Part shown: positions 7,758 through 15,460 of the stretch, one piece after another
How the letters are laid out: each line of letters starts with the position of its first letter
Numbering within the stretch: the stretch's first letter is position 1
Assembly (NCBI GenBank): GCA_947441615.1
Contig: CANEUH010000029.1
Span: 1-38,758 of the forward strand
Source of the DNA: Bacteriovoracaceae bacterium
Lineage (GTDB): Bacteria; Bdellovibrionota; Bacteriovoracia; Bacteriovoracales; Bacteriovoracaceae
Direction of reading: 5' to 3'
DNA length: 38,758 nt
Position numbers and translations under genes: made by a program
The notes under the pieces: generated by a model
The model's database searches: none
Told to the model about the DNA's origin: nothing
Seen by the model: the letters and a program-made list of their open reading frames with translations, nothing else

Positions 7758-8342
7758 TCAAGCGCTGATGTACCGAACGATGATTTTGCTTCCTGCACTA
7801 TCTTTAGATCGATAGGGAATCACGACGAGAACTTCCGTGGAAATGTTCCTTTGGACTGAGAAGAAGATTTGCTCGGAAAATTCTTTACAAAAGTATAGTC
7901 CTAGTCCGGCACCTTGCCCTGAGGAGTCGCTCCTAGGAGTGACGGAGTCTCTATCGGCAAACAGTTTCTGGAGATCTTCTTTTGAGAGCTTTCCTCCTTT
8001 GTCCTGAACACGCAGGATCACTTCACGCCCCTCTCCGTACATCCAGCTAACGACTATTTCACTCTCCACCAACGAGTGCTTTAGAGCGTTTGTGACGAGC
8101 TCATCCAAAATGAGGCGTAGCCTCTCACTTTGCGTGGTGGAAAGGTTCCCAGTTAGCACACTCAATTCCAAATCGGAAAACTTCTTGTCACACTCATCCC
8201 CCTTAAAAGTAATCGTCTGCCAGCTCAGGAGGTCTGGCGAAAGAATCCCCTGATGAATATCCGCGAAGGGAAGGTTTCCACCAAAGAATGTTTCATTTGT
8301 CGCCCACTCAATAGCTTCGCTAGAGATCAAATGATAATCCAT
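7758..8342 (-). CDS. HATPase-domain kinase, RsbW/SpoIIAB type
   Basis: A 194-residue GHKL ATPase. The N box (LILDELVTNALKHS, with the key Glu and Asn) is near residue 80, the G1 box VQDKGGK near 116 and the G2 box GQGAGLGLYFCKEF near 146. It lacks a dimerisation/His domain, so it resembles the serine-kinase anti-sigma group rather than a sensor kinase. Its start overlaps the stop of the STAS gene upstream by 1 bp, and it is the last of five overlapping genes. In partner-switching systems such kinases bind STAS proteins. No sigma factor is encoded nearby, so the final target is unknown. The first 70 residues have no recognised domain. Confidence 0.82.
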   Translation of the reverse strand: MDYHLISSEAIEWATNETFFGGNLPFADIHQGILSPDLLSWQTITFKGDECDKKFSDLELSVLTGNLSTTQSERLRLILDELVTNALKHSLVESEIVVSWMYGEGREVILRVQDKGGKLSKEDLQKLFADRDSVTPRSDSSGQGAGLGLYFCKEFSEQIFFSVQRNISTEVLVVIPYRSKDSAGSKIIVRYISA

Positions 8343-8821
8343 TATGGGATCTCTGTTTGAAACCTAAGAAAGTTAAAATACCTTTCTTCGCTTCCGTCAA
8401 AACTCAGCCCTTCATTCTCAAAATCAGGCGCCCTGCCCGATTTCAGATCTTCAATCGTCAGGAGCTTGAGCACTTCCCTGTCTGAGGCAGGTTCAAAGTA
8501 CGGTGCTAGAAAGGACGAGATCCTCCGTTTCGGAGAAACTAAACCGTGAACCATACTGGCCTGGGAAATAAAACAGACCGGGCAATGGTAAAAGTTCACT
8601 TGAGAATCCAAGGGAAGTTTCTTAAGCCAGTAAATAAGCTCCCTGACCCCACAAGAGTTGAGAAGCAGAAGGCCTGAGAGGTCAACCTGAATGTCGCTCC
8701 AGTTCGGTGTCGGGAGCTTATCATGAACAAAAAGCTCGTCCATTCTTCCTTCAACGAAAAATCGGTTTCCGTCGGAGGATAGGAGCCATTTCAGATGTTC
8801 ATTTTCATAATAAATCTTCAT
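8342..8821 (-). CDS. STAS-like protein with PYF/ERYF tail (paralogue A)
   Basis: A 159-residue protein. Residues about 1-115 look like a STAS (anti-sigma-antagonist) fold with the signature LLLLNSCGVREL. In SpoIIAA the matching stretch is D-S-S-G and the second Ser is phosphorylated; here that position is Cys. The C-terminal 50 residues (SFLAPYFEP..., LLTIEDLKSGRAP, EERYFNFL) are shared with the STAS-like proteins at 8818-9291 and 14993-15448 and are not part of a standard STAS domain. It overlaps both neighbours by 1-4 bp. Probably binds one of the HATPase proteins; whether phosphorylation is used is open. Confidence 0.72.
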   Translation of the reverse strand: MKIYYENEHLKWLLSSDGNRFFVEGRMDELFVHDKLPTPNWSDIQVDLSGLLLLNSCGVRELIYWLKKLPLDSQVNFYHCPVCFISQASMVHGLVSPKRRISSFLAPYFEPASDREVLKLLTIEDLKSGRAPDFENEGLSFDGSEERYFNFLRFQTEIP

Positions 8822-9291
8822 TTTTCTCCGAAATTGAGGAAATTCAACAGTCGCTCAGGATTAACGTCCGGTTCGAGCATACTACCAGTTTCAGGGTGAC
8901 GCTTGTAAGGTATTTTGAAATCTTTGACTTCGTCTATCGTCAGCCGAAGCATGAGTTGTTCGTCTTTTTCCTTGTCGAAATAAGGAACGAAAAATGATTT
9001 GAGCTGGAACCTAGAATTGATCAGTCCCCGAACGAGGCTCATTTGGATGACCACGATCGTCGGCGCTTCTTCGAAGTGCACAGTCTGACTTGGGTGGAGA
9101 TTATTTAGGAAGCGAATCAACTGAAGGACTCCACCGGAGTTGATAGCGGTGACTTCTTTGAGCGAAATATGCAAGAGCAGAGCCGAGAGGTTTTTCGCGG
9201 CCTCAGCAGGGAAAGTGTCATCGACGCGTCCGATGAGGGCGAGCCTATTGGGTTCGGTAAAAATGAGCTTCAGTTGCGGAGTTTCAAACAT
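8818..9291 (-). CDS. STAS-like protein with PYF/ERYF tail (paralogue B)
   Basis: A 157-residue paralogue of the next gene downstream. The STAS signature reads TAINSGGVLQLI, with Gly where SpoIIAA has its phosphorylated Ser. The tail has SFFVPYFDK, LRLTIDEVKDF and PERLLNFL, the most diverged of the three copies. Alignment with the other two supports the start at ATG 9291 (MFETPQLKLIF). It overlaps the upstream unknown gene by 8 bp and the downstream STAS gene by 4 bp, so the genes are translationally coupled. Two different STAS proteins beside one kinase suggests either two inputs or a heteromer (inference). Confidence 0.7.
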   Translation of the reverse strand: MFETPQLKLIFTEPNRLALIGRVDDTFPAEAAKNLSALLLHISLKEVTAINSGGVLQLIRFLNNLHPSQTVHFEEAPTIVVIQMSLVRGLINSRFQLKSFFVPYFDKEKDEQLMLRLTIDEVKDFKIPYKRHPETGSMLEPDVNPERLLNFLNFGEK

Positions 9292-10078
9292 GCTTAGCCT
9301 TTATGTGATTGAGACCGAAGAGCTTCGGTGAGAGTTCGTATTTCCTCTGTGTCTTCGTCTTTTCGAAAGCAAGATCGAAGTATGTAACCCCTTCCTTACC
9401 TCGGTAGATGATAGTTTGACTTACAGAGTTTAAGAGGGATTTTAGAACGACTAGCTTTAAGGCGTCCTCAGTAAAACTTTCTGAGGAAGTAGAAGTAAAG
9501 CAATAGCTAAAGAGTTCAAGACTCGGGAAACTCGTTTGGCATTCCACCGTCATCCGCACAAGTCCCGTCTCATCAGTGATGCGGAAGCTGCAATTCCTCC
9601 CTTCCTCAAGGCTCGAGATCTCATCCAGAGCGTGACGGATTTTATGCTTGAACCATTCGGGGGCCACGAGTGAAGTAATGTGATGGAGGTTGTGAGAGAG
9701 CTCTGTCTCTCGAGGCAAAAGTCCCTGCCAAGCATCACATATGTGAGCAAAAAATGTTGCCGCGAGCGTACCACGAGCAACCTCGCTGCCGATGATGTAA
9801 CCCGAGATTTTCGAGTACTCACTCTCAATGAATGAAAGATCAAGGTCAGAAGCGGTCGCAAGCACACAGACCTTATGCCCTGGTGGAAGATGCTTATGTT
9901 TATTGAGGTACACAAAATCGCGAGCACTGAGGAAATACATATCGTAGTCCATCGGAAGCTGAGACTTCCGAGACCAGACCCTCACTCTCTGATCACCGGA
10001 GAACTTTTTCCATTCCTTAAAAAAAGCTTCCGGAAGTTCTTCGGGAGATTCTGAGACAATAGCATTCAGTTGGGTCAT
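9284..10078 (-). CDS. Unknown cytoplasmic protein, first gene of STAS-kinase operon
   Basis: A 264-residue protein without signal peptide or membrane segment; I do not recognise a family. Residues about 30-105 alternate short hydrophobic strands and helices (DYDMYFLSARDF, KVCVLATASDLD, ISGYIIGSE), reminiscent of a degenerate response-regulator receiver. The rest is mixed helix and strand and ends with KYELSPKLFGLNHIK. It begins the overlapping run 9284-7758, so it probably works with the two STAS proteins and the HATPase. The ATG at 10078 has no Shine-Dalgarno, but a -10-like TATCAT lies exactly 6 nt upstream, suggesting a leaderless message. Confidence 0.6.
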   Translation of the reverse strand: MTQLNAIVSESPEELPEAFFKEWKKFSGDQRVRVWSRKSQLPMDYDMYFLSARDFVYLNKHKHLPPGHKVCVLATASDLDLSFIESEYSKISGYIIGSEVARGTLAATFFAHICDAWQGLLPRETELSHNLHHITSLVAPEWFKHKIRHALDEISSLEEGRNCSFRITDETGLVRMTVECQTSFPSLELFSYCFTSTSSESFTEDALKLVVLKSLLNSVSQTIIYRGKEGVTYFDLAFEKTKTQRKYELSPKLFGLNHIKAKHV

Positions 10079-10084
10079 ACGAGC

Positions 10085-10112
10085 ATGATATGCGATCTAC
10101 GAGAAGAATCAA
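10085..10112 (-). promoter_or_regulatory. Probable leaderless promoter of the STAS-kinase operon
   Basis: On the minus strand TTGATT (10112-10107) and TATCAT (10090-10085) are 16 bp apart. The ATG of the first gene starts 6 nt after the -10, where transcription itself should begin. There is no ribosome site between. Confidence 0.5.
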
Positions 10113-10133
10113 GAGGGTGCATTTAAAACTCAA

Positions 10134-11039
10134 CTAGAATTTCTCGATCGTAATATGAAAACCGAGAAGCGAGAGTTCATAGGCCTGAGTTTCTTTATAA
10201 GAGAGCCTCCGGTAGTTTATGCCCATTAGTAGACCAAAATCTTCGCCTTTATAAACCGCCTGAGAATATTCACCCGACAAGATATAACCTTTGAGGTTGT
10301 AGGTACTATGGATAGCAAACCTGAAAGTCTTGGGCCAGTTCTTGTTCGCACTCTGCCAACCGAGCTCGCCACCGGCTGCGACCAAGGCCCCAACGATTTC
10401 TCCTTTCTTCTTGTAAAGAGTGTTAAAACTCATCGCCTCGAGAGAAGGGCCAAAAATCAAAGAATTGTGGGCCAATTGTAAGCGATAATTGAGGAATCCA
10501 ACGTAGCCCTTCTGTTCTTCAGAAAAGCAGTAAATTGAGGCGCTGAGGGAATGAGTCAAATCCCTGTAAGTTCTTTTTACCGATCCCCCACCCGCAAGTA
10601 GAGCTTTGCCCCAAGCGGACTGGCCATCAATCCGAGATGCGCTTAAAGATGGTAAAAGGCTCACGGCAAAAACGGATTCAGGCCAGACAGGTTCTTGGAC
10701 CAGAGGATTGACTTCGCTCTCTTTCTCATCTGGAAGCATCAAAGGAATAACTTTTGATGTGTTTGAAAAGGAGGAGAATCGGTCCCAGCGATCAACATAT
10801 CGGATCCGAAAAAAAAGCTCCTTCCCGAGAAGTTCATCTGGAATCATATATTCAGTCTCTTTGGTGCTAAAGGTCAGAAGATTATCTTTGAAGTCCGGTC
10901 GGGAAGAAATCTCACCAACGTACTTAATCGCAGCTGATTTAGCGGGCCAGGAGATGATAGCTTTTGCGTACGCGACGCCAGAAAACGCCAGGCACGACAC
11001 GCAAAAGATAACAGAGAATGCTCTCTCAAAAAATCTCAT
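10134..11039 (-). CDS. Secreted Fn3-plus-barrel-like envelope protein
   Basis: A 301-residue protein with a signal peptide ending near AYA-KA. Residues about 25-100 look like a fibronectin-III type beta domain (ISWPAKSAAIKYVGEIS..., LFFRIRYVDRWDRFSSFS). From about residue 120 the chain has the alternating aromatic strands of a small outer-membrane barrel and ends in the strand LLGFHITIEKF with a terminal Phe, typical of barrel proteins. It follows the SpoIIE gene by 9 bp with AGAGG before its ATG, so the two form an operon. It may carry an envelope signal to the SpoIIE sensor (inference). No named family recognised. Confidence 0.65.
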   Translation of the reverse strand: MRFFERAFSVIFCVSCLAFSGVAYAKAIISWPAKSAAIKYVGEISSRPDFKDNLLTFSTKETEYMIPDELLGKELFFRIRYVDRWDRFSSFSNTSKVIPLMLPDEKESEVNPLVQEPVWPESVFAVSLLPSLSASRIDGQSAWGKALLAGGGSVKRTYRDLTHSLSASIYCFSEEQKGYVGFLNYRLQLAHNSLIFGPSLEAMSFNTLYKKKGEIVGALVAAGGELGWQSANKNWPKTFRFAIHSTYNLKGYILSGEYSQAVYKGEDFGLLMGINYRRLSYKETQAYELSLLGFHITIEKF

Positions 11040-11048
11040 GGCGCCTCT

Positions 11049-12776
11049 TCAGAGAAGTTCCGCAAATAAAAAAGTAACGTCGTCTCTGTTATCGCCATCT
11101 TTCATGAATCGAATATAGGATTCTTTAAGCTTATTTCTCAAAAGGTCCGGTGGAAGACGATCTTTCTTCAGGAACCTCAGTAAGTACCTATCACCGAAGG
11201 GCTTTCCATCAACACCAGAATTTTCAACTAAGCCATCGGTATAAAGAAATAAAATGTCCCCAGGGGAATATGTCACTTCGGCGTCACCATAATCCGAAGC
11301 CTCACTTTCGCCCAGCCGGGCACCAGGTCTAGTAACTAAACTCTTGATCTGTTGAGAAGAAACTAAGAGAGGGAACTCGTGACTCGCGTTACTAAAAATG
11401 ATCTTCTTTTTTGTGTGATCGATACAGATGACACACATGGTGAGCATGAGCCCTGAAGCAGACTGGGAGATAACGTCATTGATGATCTTGAGAATTTCGG
11501 AAGGCTGAGGATGAACGCCAGAGCGCTTGATCTGATTATCAATCGTCGAGCAGCAGCTATTGACCGCAGAGGTCAACAAAGCGGATGGAAGGCCATGCCC
11601 CGTGACGTCGGAAATGAAGAGGTAGCTCACTTCATCGTGGACCCGATAGTTCCACCAGTCTCCACTACACTCTGATGCCGGAAGATAGAATCCGGCCAGC
11701 TTAATGTTCTTATTTTGAAAATCTACCTTTGGGATGTACTGCTCCTGGACTCCCTTCGCGAGTTTGATCTCGTTTTCAATTCGATACTTAACCTTGAGCT
11801 CTTCAGTGTATTTCTTGATGTCAGCGAACATCTTATTGAACGCCCGGATAAGGATTCCAATCTCATCTCCGGAAGTGTTTTTGATTTGCTGATCATACTG
11901 CCCATTTCCCGCACTCTCGGCGACTCGCGTGAGTTCCCCAAGTGGATTCGTGATAAGTTTTGCTAGAAAAAGGATAATGATGATCGAAAGACCGATGAAT
12001 ATCACCGCGAGAGCGATGTTCTGGTAGATGAGATTCTTCGATGCAGAAAACGCCACTGATTTTGGAATCAAGGTCACAACCTTCAGGAGCTTATCCGAGG
12101 TCTGCGATACAACTGTGATGAATTCCTCTCCTCCAAGATTAAGATCCCTCGCTCCTTCCTGAGAAGACCCTTTCACAAGTTCCTTCAGTCGGCCAGTGTC
12201 GATGTTAAAATTCGTGCTCTTCGATGGGAGACTCAAAACGATGTCGCTCTTTCGATCGAAAAAATAGATCGAATAGAGTCCTTGCTGATGAAAACTCTGG
12301 ACAAGCTTCGATACATTCGAAACGATTTTGAGAACGAGTCGCGACGGTAACAGTCGCCAGTAGCTTAGGAAAACACCGTCCTTAGTCAGGGCAACCTGAA
12401 TCTCGTCTTCAGTTGTTTCAAGATACCTGTTGAGCTCCTTCTCTAGGGAGACGAGGGGGGTCACCGATGGCGTAAGCTCGTAGACGTACTTTTTCTTCTT
12501 CCCATCGAAGAGGAGAATGTTCTCGATGGAAAGACTCTTCGGCAGCTGCAATTCCTCCAATCCCTTGAAGTCGAGATTTGAGAGGAGCCGGATATGATCA
12601 AGGTGCTTATTGAGAAGCTGAGTAATGGCCCAGTTGGAATTGTAGACGTTCTCGTAGACATAGGATTCCTTGTCCTTGTTGTAAAGGTTAACCGAAATCA
12701 TCAAGAAAACGATGTCGAAGGCCACGATCGCGATGGTGATAAAAATGATAAACTTAGTCCGCAGTGAAGCTTTCAT
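11049..12776 (-). CDS. Membrane HAMP-SpoIIE (PP2C-type) phosphatase
   Basis: A 575-residue RsbU-like sensor phosphatase. A membrane helix near residues 9-30 and another near 255-280 enclose a periplasmic sensor region of about 220 residues. A HAMP domain follows (ITNPLGELTRVAESAGNGQ, SGDEIGILIRAFNKMF, to about 335), then a coiled stretch and the SpoIIE phosphatase domain (about 370-575). Metal-binding motifs are intact: SGDWW, FISDVTGHGLPSA, LFLYTDGLVENSG and NRDDVTFLF. Such enzymes dephosphorylate STAS proteins in response to a signal. The start has AAGGA upstream. It diverges from the FecR gene with only about 30 bp between starts, and heads an operon with the barrel-like gene. Confidence 0.92.
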   Translation of the reverse strand: MKASLRTKFIIFITIAIVAFDIVFLMISVNLYNKDKESYVYENVYNSNWAITQLLNKHLDHIRLLSNLDFKGLEELQLPKSLSIENILLFDGKKKKYVYELTPSVTPLVSLEKELNRYLETTEDEIQVALTKDGVFLSYWRLLPSRLVLKIVSNVSKLVQSFHQQGLYSIYFFDRKSDIVLSLPSKSTNFNIDTGRLKELVKGSSQEGARDLNLGGEEFITVVSQTSDKLLKVVTLIPKSVAFSASKNLIYQNIALAVIFIGLSIIIILFLAKLITNPLGELTRVAESAGNGQYDQQIKNTSGDEIGILIRAFNKMFADIKKYTEELKVKYRIENEIKLAKGVQEQYIPKVDFQNKNIKLAGFYLPASECSGDWWNYRVHDEVSYLFISDVTGHGLPSALLTSAVNSCCSTIDNQIKRSGVHPQPSEILKIINDVISQSASGLMLTMCVICIDHTKKKIIFSNASHEFPLLVSSQQIKSLVTRPGARLGESEASDYGDAEVTYSPGDILFLYTDGLVENSGVDGKPFGDRYLLRFLKKDRLPPDLLRNKLKESYIRFMKDGDNRDDVTFLFAELL

Positions 12777-12796
12777 GGCTTCCTTCTTAAAATGAA

Positions 12797-12811
12797 ATTA
12801 TAATATGATTA
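12797..12811. promoter_or_regulatory. Compact divergent -10 region between SpoIIE and FecR genes
   Basis: TATAAT occurs on the plus strand (12799-12804) and, overlapping, on the minus strand (12802-12797). On the plus strand ATG 12811 follows after exactly 6 nt with no ribosome site, suggesting a leaderless FecR-gene transcript. No good -35 is visible on either side. Confidence 0.4.
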
Positions 12812-14232
12812 TGTCCAATAAATCGCTCTTCTTCAACCTCAGTGATCTTTTCTGGTTTGTGACCGGTGCAACCCTTATCGTGTTCGGCACACAGAAGTAC
12901 CGAACACTCGATAGAACCTTCACTTTCGATAGCTCGGAGACCGTTGCCACTCTCAGAGAGGTCTCGAACCTGGTCAAGGTGAAGCACCAGAATGATCTTG
13001 CATGGGTGGTCGGCGACGAAGGTCAACCCCTCACTAAGGACGCGCTGGTTTTTGCGGGTGATTTCTCTACGGCGAAGATCGATTTCAACGATGGGAAACA
13101 AGTCGTTATCCTTCCAGGGAGCATTCTCCGGATTTTCCAGAATAATGAGGGAAAATTTAAGATGCAGATAAAGCGCGGACGAGCCTTCCAGATTTCGGAG
13201 TCCGGAGCTCGGACAGCAATTGATCCTACGACGAGCGAAATATCCTTGGAAGGAGCTGAAGAATTCACCGAGGTGACTCCTTCAGCTCCCGGGCCAGAGC
13301 TGACTTTCAACGGACCTCAGGACATGGTGCTATCGACCGAGGCTATACAGCAGGCGGAGTTCACCTGGAGCATCTTAGCAGGAAATACTGGACCAACGGA
13401 TGAAATTGGGATTGAACTCCGGACTCCGACAGGCAAAACAACTTACACCGCCGTGCCTGTTAACGAGTATAAAAAAACCATTTCAGTTAGTAGTCCCGGC
13501 CGCTATGACTGGATGGTAAAGCACAAAGATCAAATCCTGGATGCCGGAAGTTTCCAGATGATCAAGCTCCACTCACCACTCATTGTTGGACCAAAAAACG
13601 AGGTGCTTCCGAACGCCCCTTCACTAAAACTTGAGTGGTCCTACAGTTCTGATGAGTCGGACTTTGAAGTCGAAGTGATCAATGGTGAAGAAAAATTCAC
13701 TCGGATCGTTTCTCAATCATTCTTTCTGGAGATTCCTCTGAACTCTGAGCTCCCGCTTAAATGGAAAGTGAGGGCCCGATCCAATGAATTCTTAGGACCA
13801 TGGTCAGAAGTTGCCAGGCTCTGGCCTCTTCCGAAGGAAACCGTTCCGGAAGAGTCTCCCAAGATGACAAACAACAAAGAGACAAAGTCCGAGAAGCCCC
13901 TCATCAACTCAAACGCTGTCGCGAGACTCCTCCCACAGGTCATCGAAGTCAATGACCTTCCCTTTGAGGTCACGATGATGAATCTTGAAGGAGAAGCAGC
14001 GTCGCTGGCAACCTTTCTAGACAGAGAACAAATCAAGGCCCCAGGAGAAGATGAACTCCGTTTCAGAGTAAAGAGACCTGGTTCTTACGTCGTGAGCTGG
14101 TACCAAGTGGAGGCGAATGGATCCATTTTCATCGCAGAGACGGAGCTTCAGATTAAACTCAAACCGATTCAAGATTCGATCCAACTGCCTGAGGAAATCC
14201 AAGTCCAGATCAAACAGACTGACAAAAAATAA
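12811..14232 (+). CDS. Membrane-anchored FecR-domain protein
   Basis: About 473 residues. A single N-terminal hydrophobic segment (LFWFVTGATLIVFG) anchors it with the bulk outside the cytoplasm. Residues about 60-135 are a FecR-type domain (KIDFNDGKQVVILPGSILRI, then KMQIKRGRAFQIS). Several Fn3-like beta modules follow (LTFNGPQDMVLS, ELRTPTGKTTY, LEWSYSSDESDFEVEV), ending in a Lys-rich tail. ATG 12811 is preferred because a -10 hexamer ends 6 nt before it; ATG 12805 is also in frame. It is divergent to the SpoIIE gene and its end overlaps the convergent HATPase gene by 23 bp. FecR proteins relay envelope signals; here no partner sigma factor is seen, so coupling to the SpoIIE/STAS genes is inference. 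Confidence 0.8.
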   Translation: MSNKSLFFNLSDLFWFVTGATLIVFGTQKYRTLDRTFTFDSSETVATLREVSNLVKVKHQNDLAWVVGDEGQPLTKDALVFAGDFSTAKIDFNDGKQVVILPGSILRIFQNNEGKFKMQIKRGRAFQISESGARTAIDPTTSEISLEGAEEFTEVTPSAPGPELTFNGPQDMVLSTEAIQQAEFTWSILAGNTGPTDEIGIELRTPTGKTTYTAVPVNEYKKTISVSSPGRYDWMVKHKDQILDAGSFQMIKLHSPLIVGPKNEVLPNAPSLKLEWSYSSDESDFEVEVINGEEKFTRIVSQSFFLEIPLNSELPLKWKVRARSNEFLGPWSEVARLWPLPKETVPEESPKMTNNKETKSEKPLINSNAVARLLPQVIEVNDLPFEVTMMNLEGEAASLATFLDREQIKAPGEDELRFRVKRPGSYVVSWYQVEANGSIFIAETELQIKLKPIQDSIQLPEEIQVQIKQTDKK

Positions 14233-14983
14233 AACTGCAGTCTCTTTGACTCCGATTGAGATTTAAAAAGAACGTGGCCACTGTTGAACTCGATGGTGAA
14301 ACTTCGTAGACAATAGCGCAGGAGTACTTAAAGACGATGTTGAGTCCAATCCCAGCAGTTCTCCGCTCCGCGGGATTCACTTCTTTGAGATCAGGATTGA
14401 AGACCTTCTTCAATTGATCGAAATCAAAACCACCTTTGAAGTCCTGAATGCGGAAAATCAGGTAATCAGAGAATGTCGTGAAAGAAAGCTTCGGTACGGG
14501 AGTCTCCCCGTGAATGATGGCATTCATCACGAGCTCATTGAAAACGATTGAAAAATTCTTCTGAATTATCGGAGAAACTCTCCTCGCCCTGAAAAGATCC
14601 TCGATCGCTTCGGTTGAAAAAGTGTTTATCGGATCAAAATCCGTGGGAGAAAAAGAAAACTTCTGCCGCTGGACATAGATCAGGAGACTCAGATTAGTGT
14701 AGTTGGCCGCCTGAGAATCTTTCTGCAGGATTAGATAGTTTCGAAGACCAGATTCGTAGAGGTAGCGATAGAGGGCCGCCTTGTCTGCAACATCAGCACA
14801 GATGATCGTAAGTTGAGGATCAAGTCGGTGCTTTGCACAGTAGTTCTTGATTCCCTCACCACTTCCATCGAAGAATATCAAATGGCTGTTTTGCTTTTTC
14901 AGCGCCCGGTGAAGGAATTCGATTTCATCCTTTCCGCTCAGATAGGTGGAAAGCTTTTCTTGGATTTGATCGAGGTCAAGCAT
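14210..14983 (-). CDS. HATPase-domain kinase with receiver-like N-terminal half
   Basis: A 257-residue protein. The C-terminal part (about 130-245) is a GHKL ATPase: N box IVFNELVMNAIIHGE, G1 box IQDFKGGFD and G2 box TAGIGLNIVFK, all key residues present. The N-terminal 110 residues form an alpha/beta segment (HLIFFDGSGEGIKNYC, LTIICADVADKAALYRYL, LRNYLILQKDS) that could be a degenerate receiver or a ligand domain. It follows the STAS gene by 9 bp with AGGAA before its ATG, forming a two-gene operon that repeats the STAS-HATPase pairing at 8821-7758. Kinase of that STAS protein is the simplest reading, though the STAS lacks the usual serine. Confidence 0.8.
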   Translation of the reverse strand: MLDLDQIQEKLSTYLSGKDEIEFLHRALKKQNSHLIFFDGSGEGIKNYCAKHRLDPQLTIICADVADKAALYRYLYESGLRNYLILQKDSQAANYTNLSLLIYVQRQKFSFSPTDFDPINTFSTEAIEDLFRARRVSPIIQKNFSIVFNELVMNAIIHGETPVPKLSFTTFSDYLIFRIQDFKGGFDFDQLKKVFNPDLKEVNPAERRTAGIGLNIVFKYSCAIVYEVSPSSSTVATFFLNLNRSQRDCSFIFCQSV

Positions 14984-14992
14984 CGGAAGTTC

Positions 14993-15448
14993 CTATGGTG
15001 AAAGGAAAAAGAAGTATCTTTCCTCGAGGTCATCGAATTCAAGCTGCTCCTCACTCTCGGGATGAAAACGTTTCGGCGCCTTACCCTTATGGATCTCATC
15101 CGGCGTGATCAGGAGCTCGAGCTCTTCTTCCGTTATAGGCGCAAAATATGGGGCGTAGAAACTCTCGATTCGCACTCTCGAAGTAACCATGCTCTTGACC
15201 ATGTTAAACTGGTTCACGAGGATCGTCGGACAATTGCGATAGATCAGCTCACTTCCAGAAAGCCCATCCGTGAATTGAATGAAACTACGTACCCCGAGAG
15301 AGTTAATCAACTTTAGTGCGTTAAAATCCATGACAATTTTAGATTCCCTAAGAGAAGCGGGATCTGGGAATTTAAAATTCTGATCCATGTTCCCCGAGAA
15401 GATTAACACTAGACCATCTGAAGTTCGTGTAAGTTCAATACCATTCAT
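14993..15448 (-). CDS. STAS-like protein with PYF/ERYF tail (paralogue C)
   Basis: A 151-residue paralogue of the proteins at 8342-8821 and 8818-9291. I place the start at ATG 15448 because MNGIELTRTSDGLVLIF lines up with the N-termini of both paralogues; an in-frame TTG at 15535 would add 29 residues with no homology and no ribosome site. The signature is KLINSLGVRSFI, with Leu in place of the phosphorylated Ser of SpoIIAA. The tail is the clearest of the three: SFYAPYFAP, LLITPDEIHKGKAP and DLEERYFFFL. A -10-like TACTAT lies 6 nt before the ATG. It is paired with the HATPase gene downstream. Confidence 0.72.
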   Translation of the reverse strand: MNGIELTRTSDGLVLIFSGNMDQNFKFPDPASLRESKIVMDFNALKLINSLGVRSFIQFTDGLSGSELIYRNCPTILVNQFNMVKSMVTSRVRIESFYAPYFAPITEEELELLITPDEIHKGKAPKRFHPESEEQLEFDDLEERYFFFLSP

Positions 15449-15454
15449 AGCACT

Positions 15455-15460
15455 ATAGTA
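15455..15460 (-). promoter_or_regulatory. -10 hexamer 6 nt before STAS paralogue C
   Basis: TACTAT on the minus strand ends 6 nt upstream of ATG 15448 and no Shine-Dalgarno is present, the same spacing as before 12811 and 10078. The -35 region is poor (TTTCTT at 17 bp). Confidence 0.35.

Noticed and set aside
10606..11118. Plus-strand 170-codon frame opposite the barrel-like gene
   Set aside because: Antisense to a gene with signal peptide and proper ribosome site; composition has no domain, and it crosses the stop of the SpoIIE gene.
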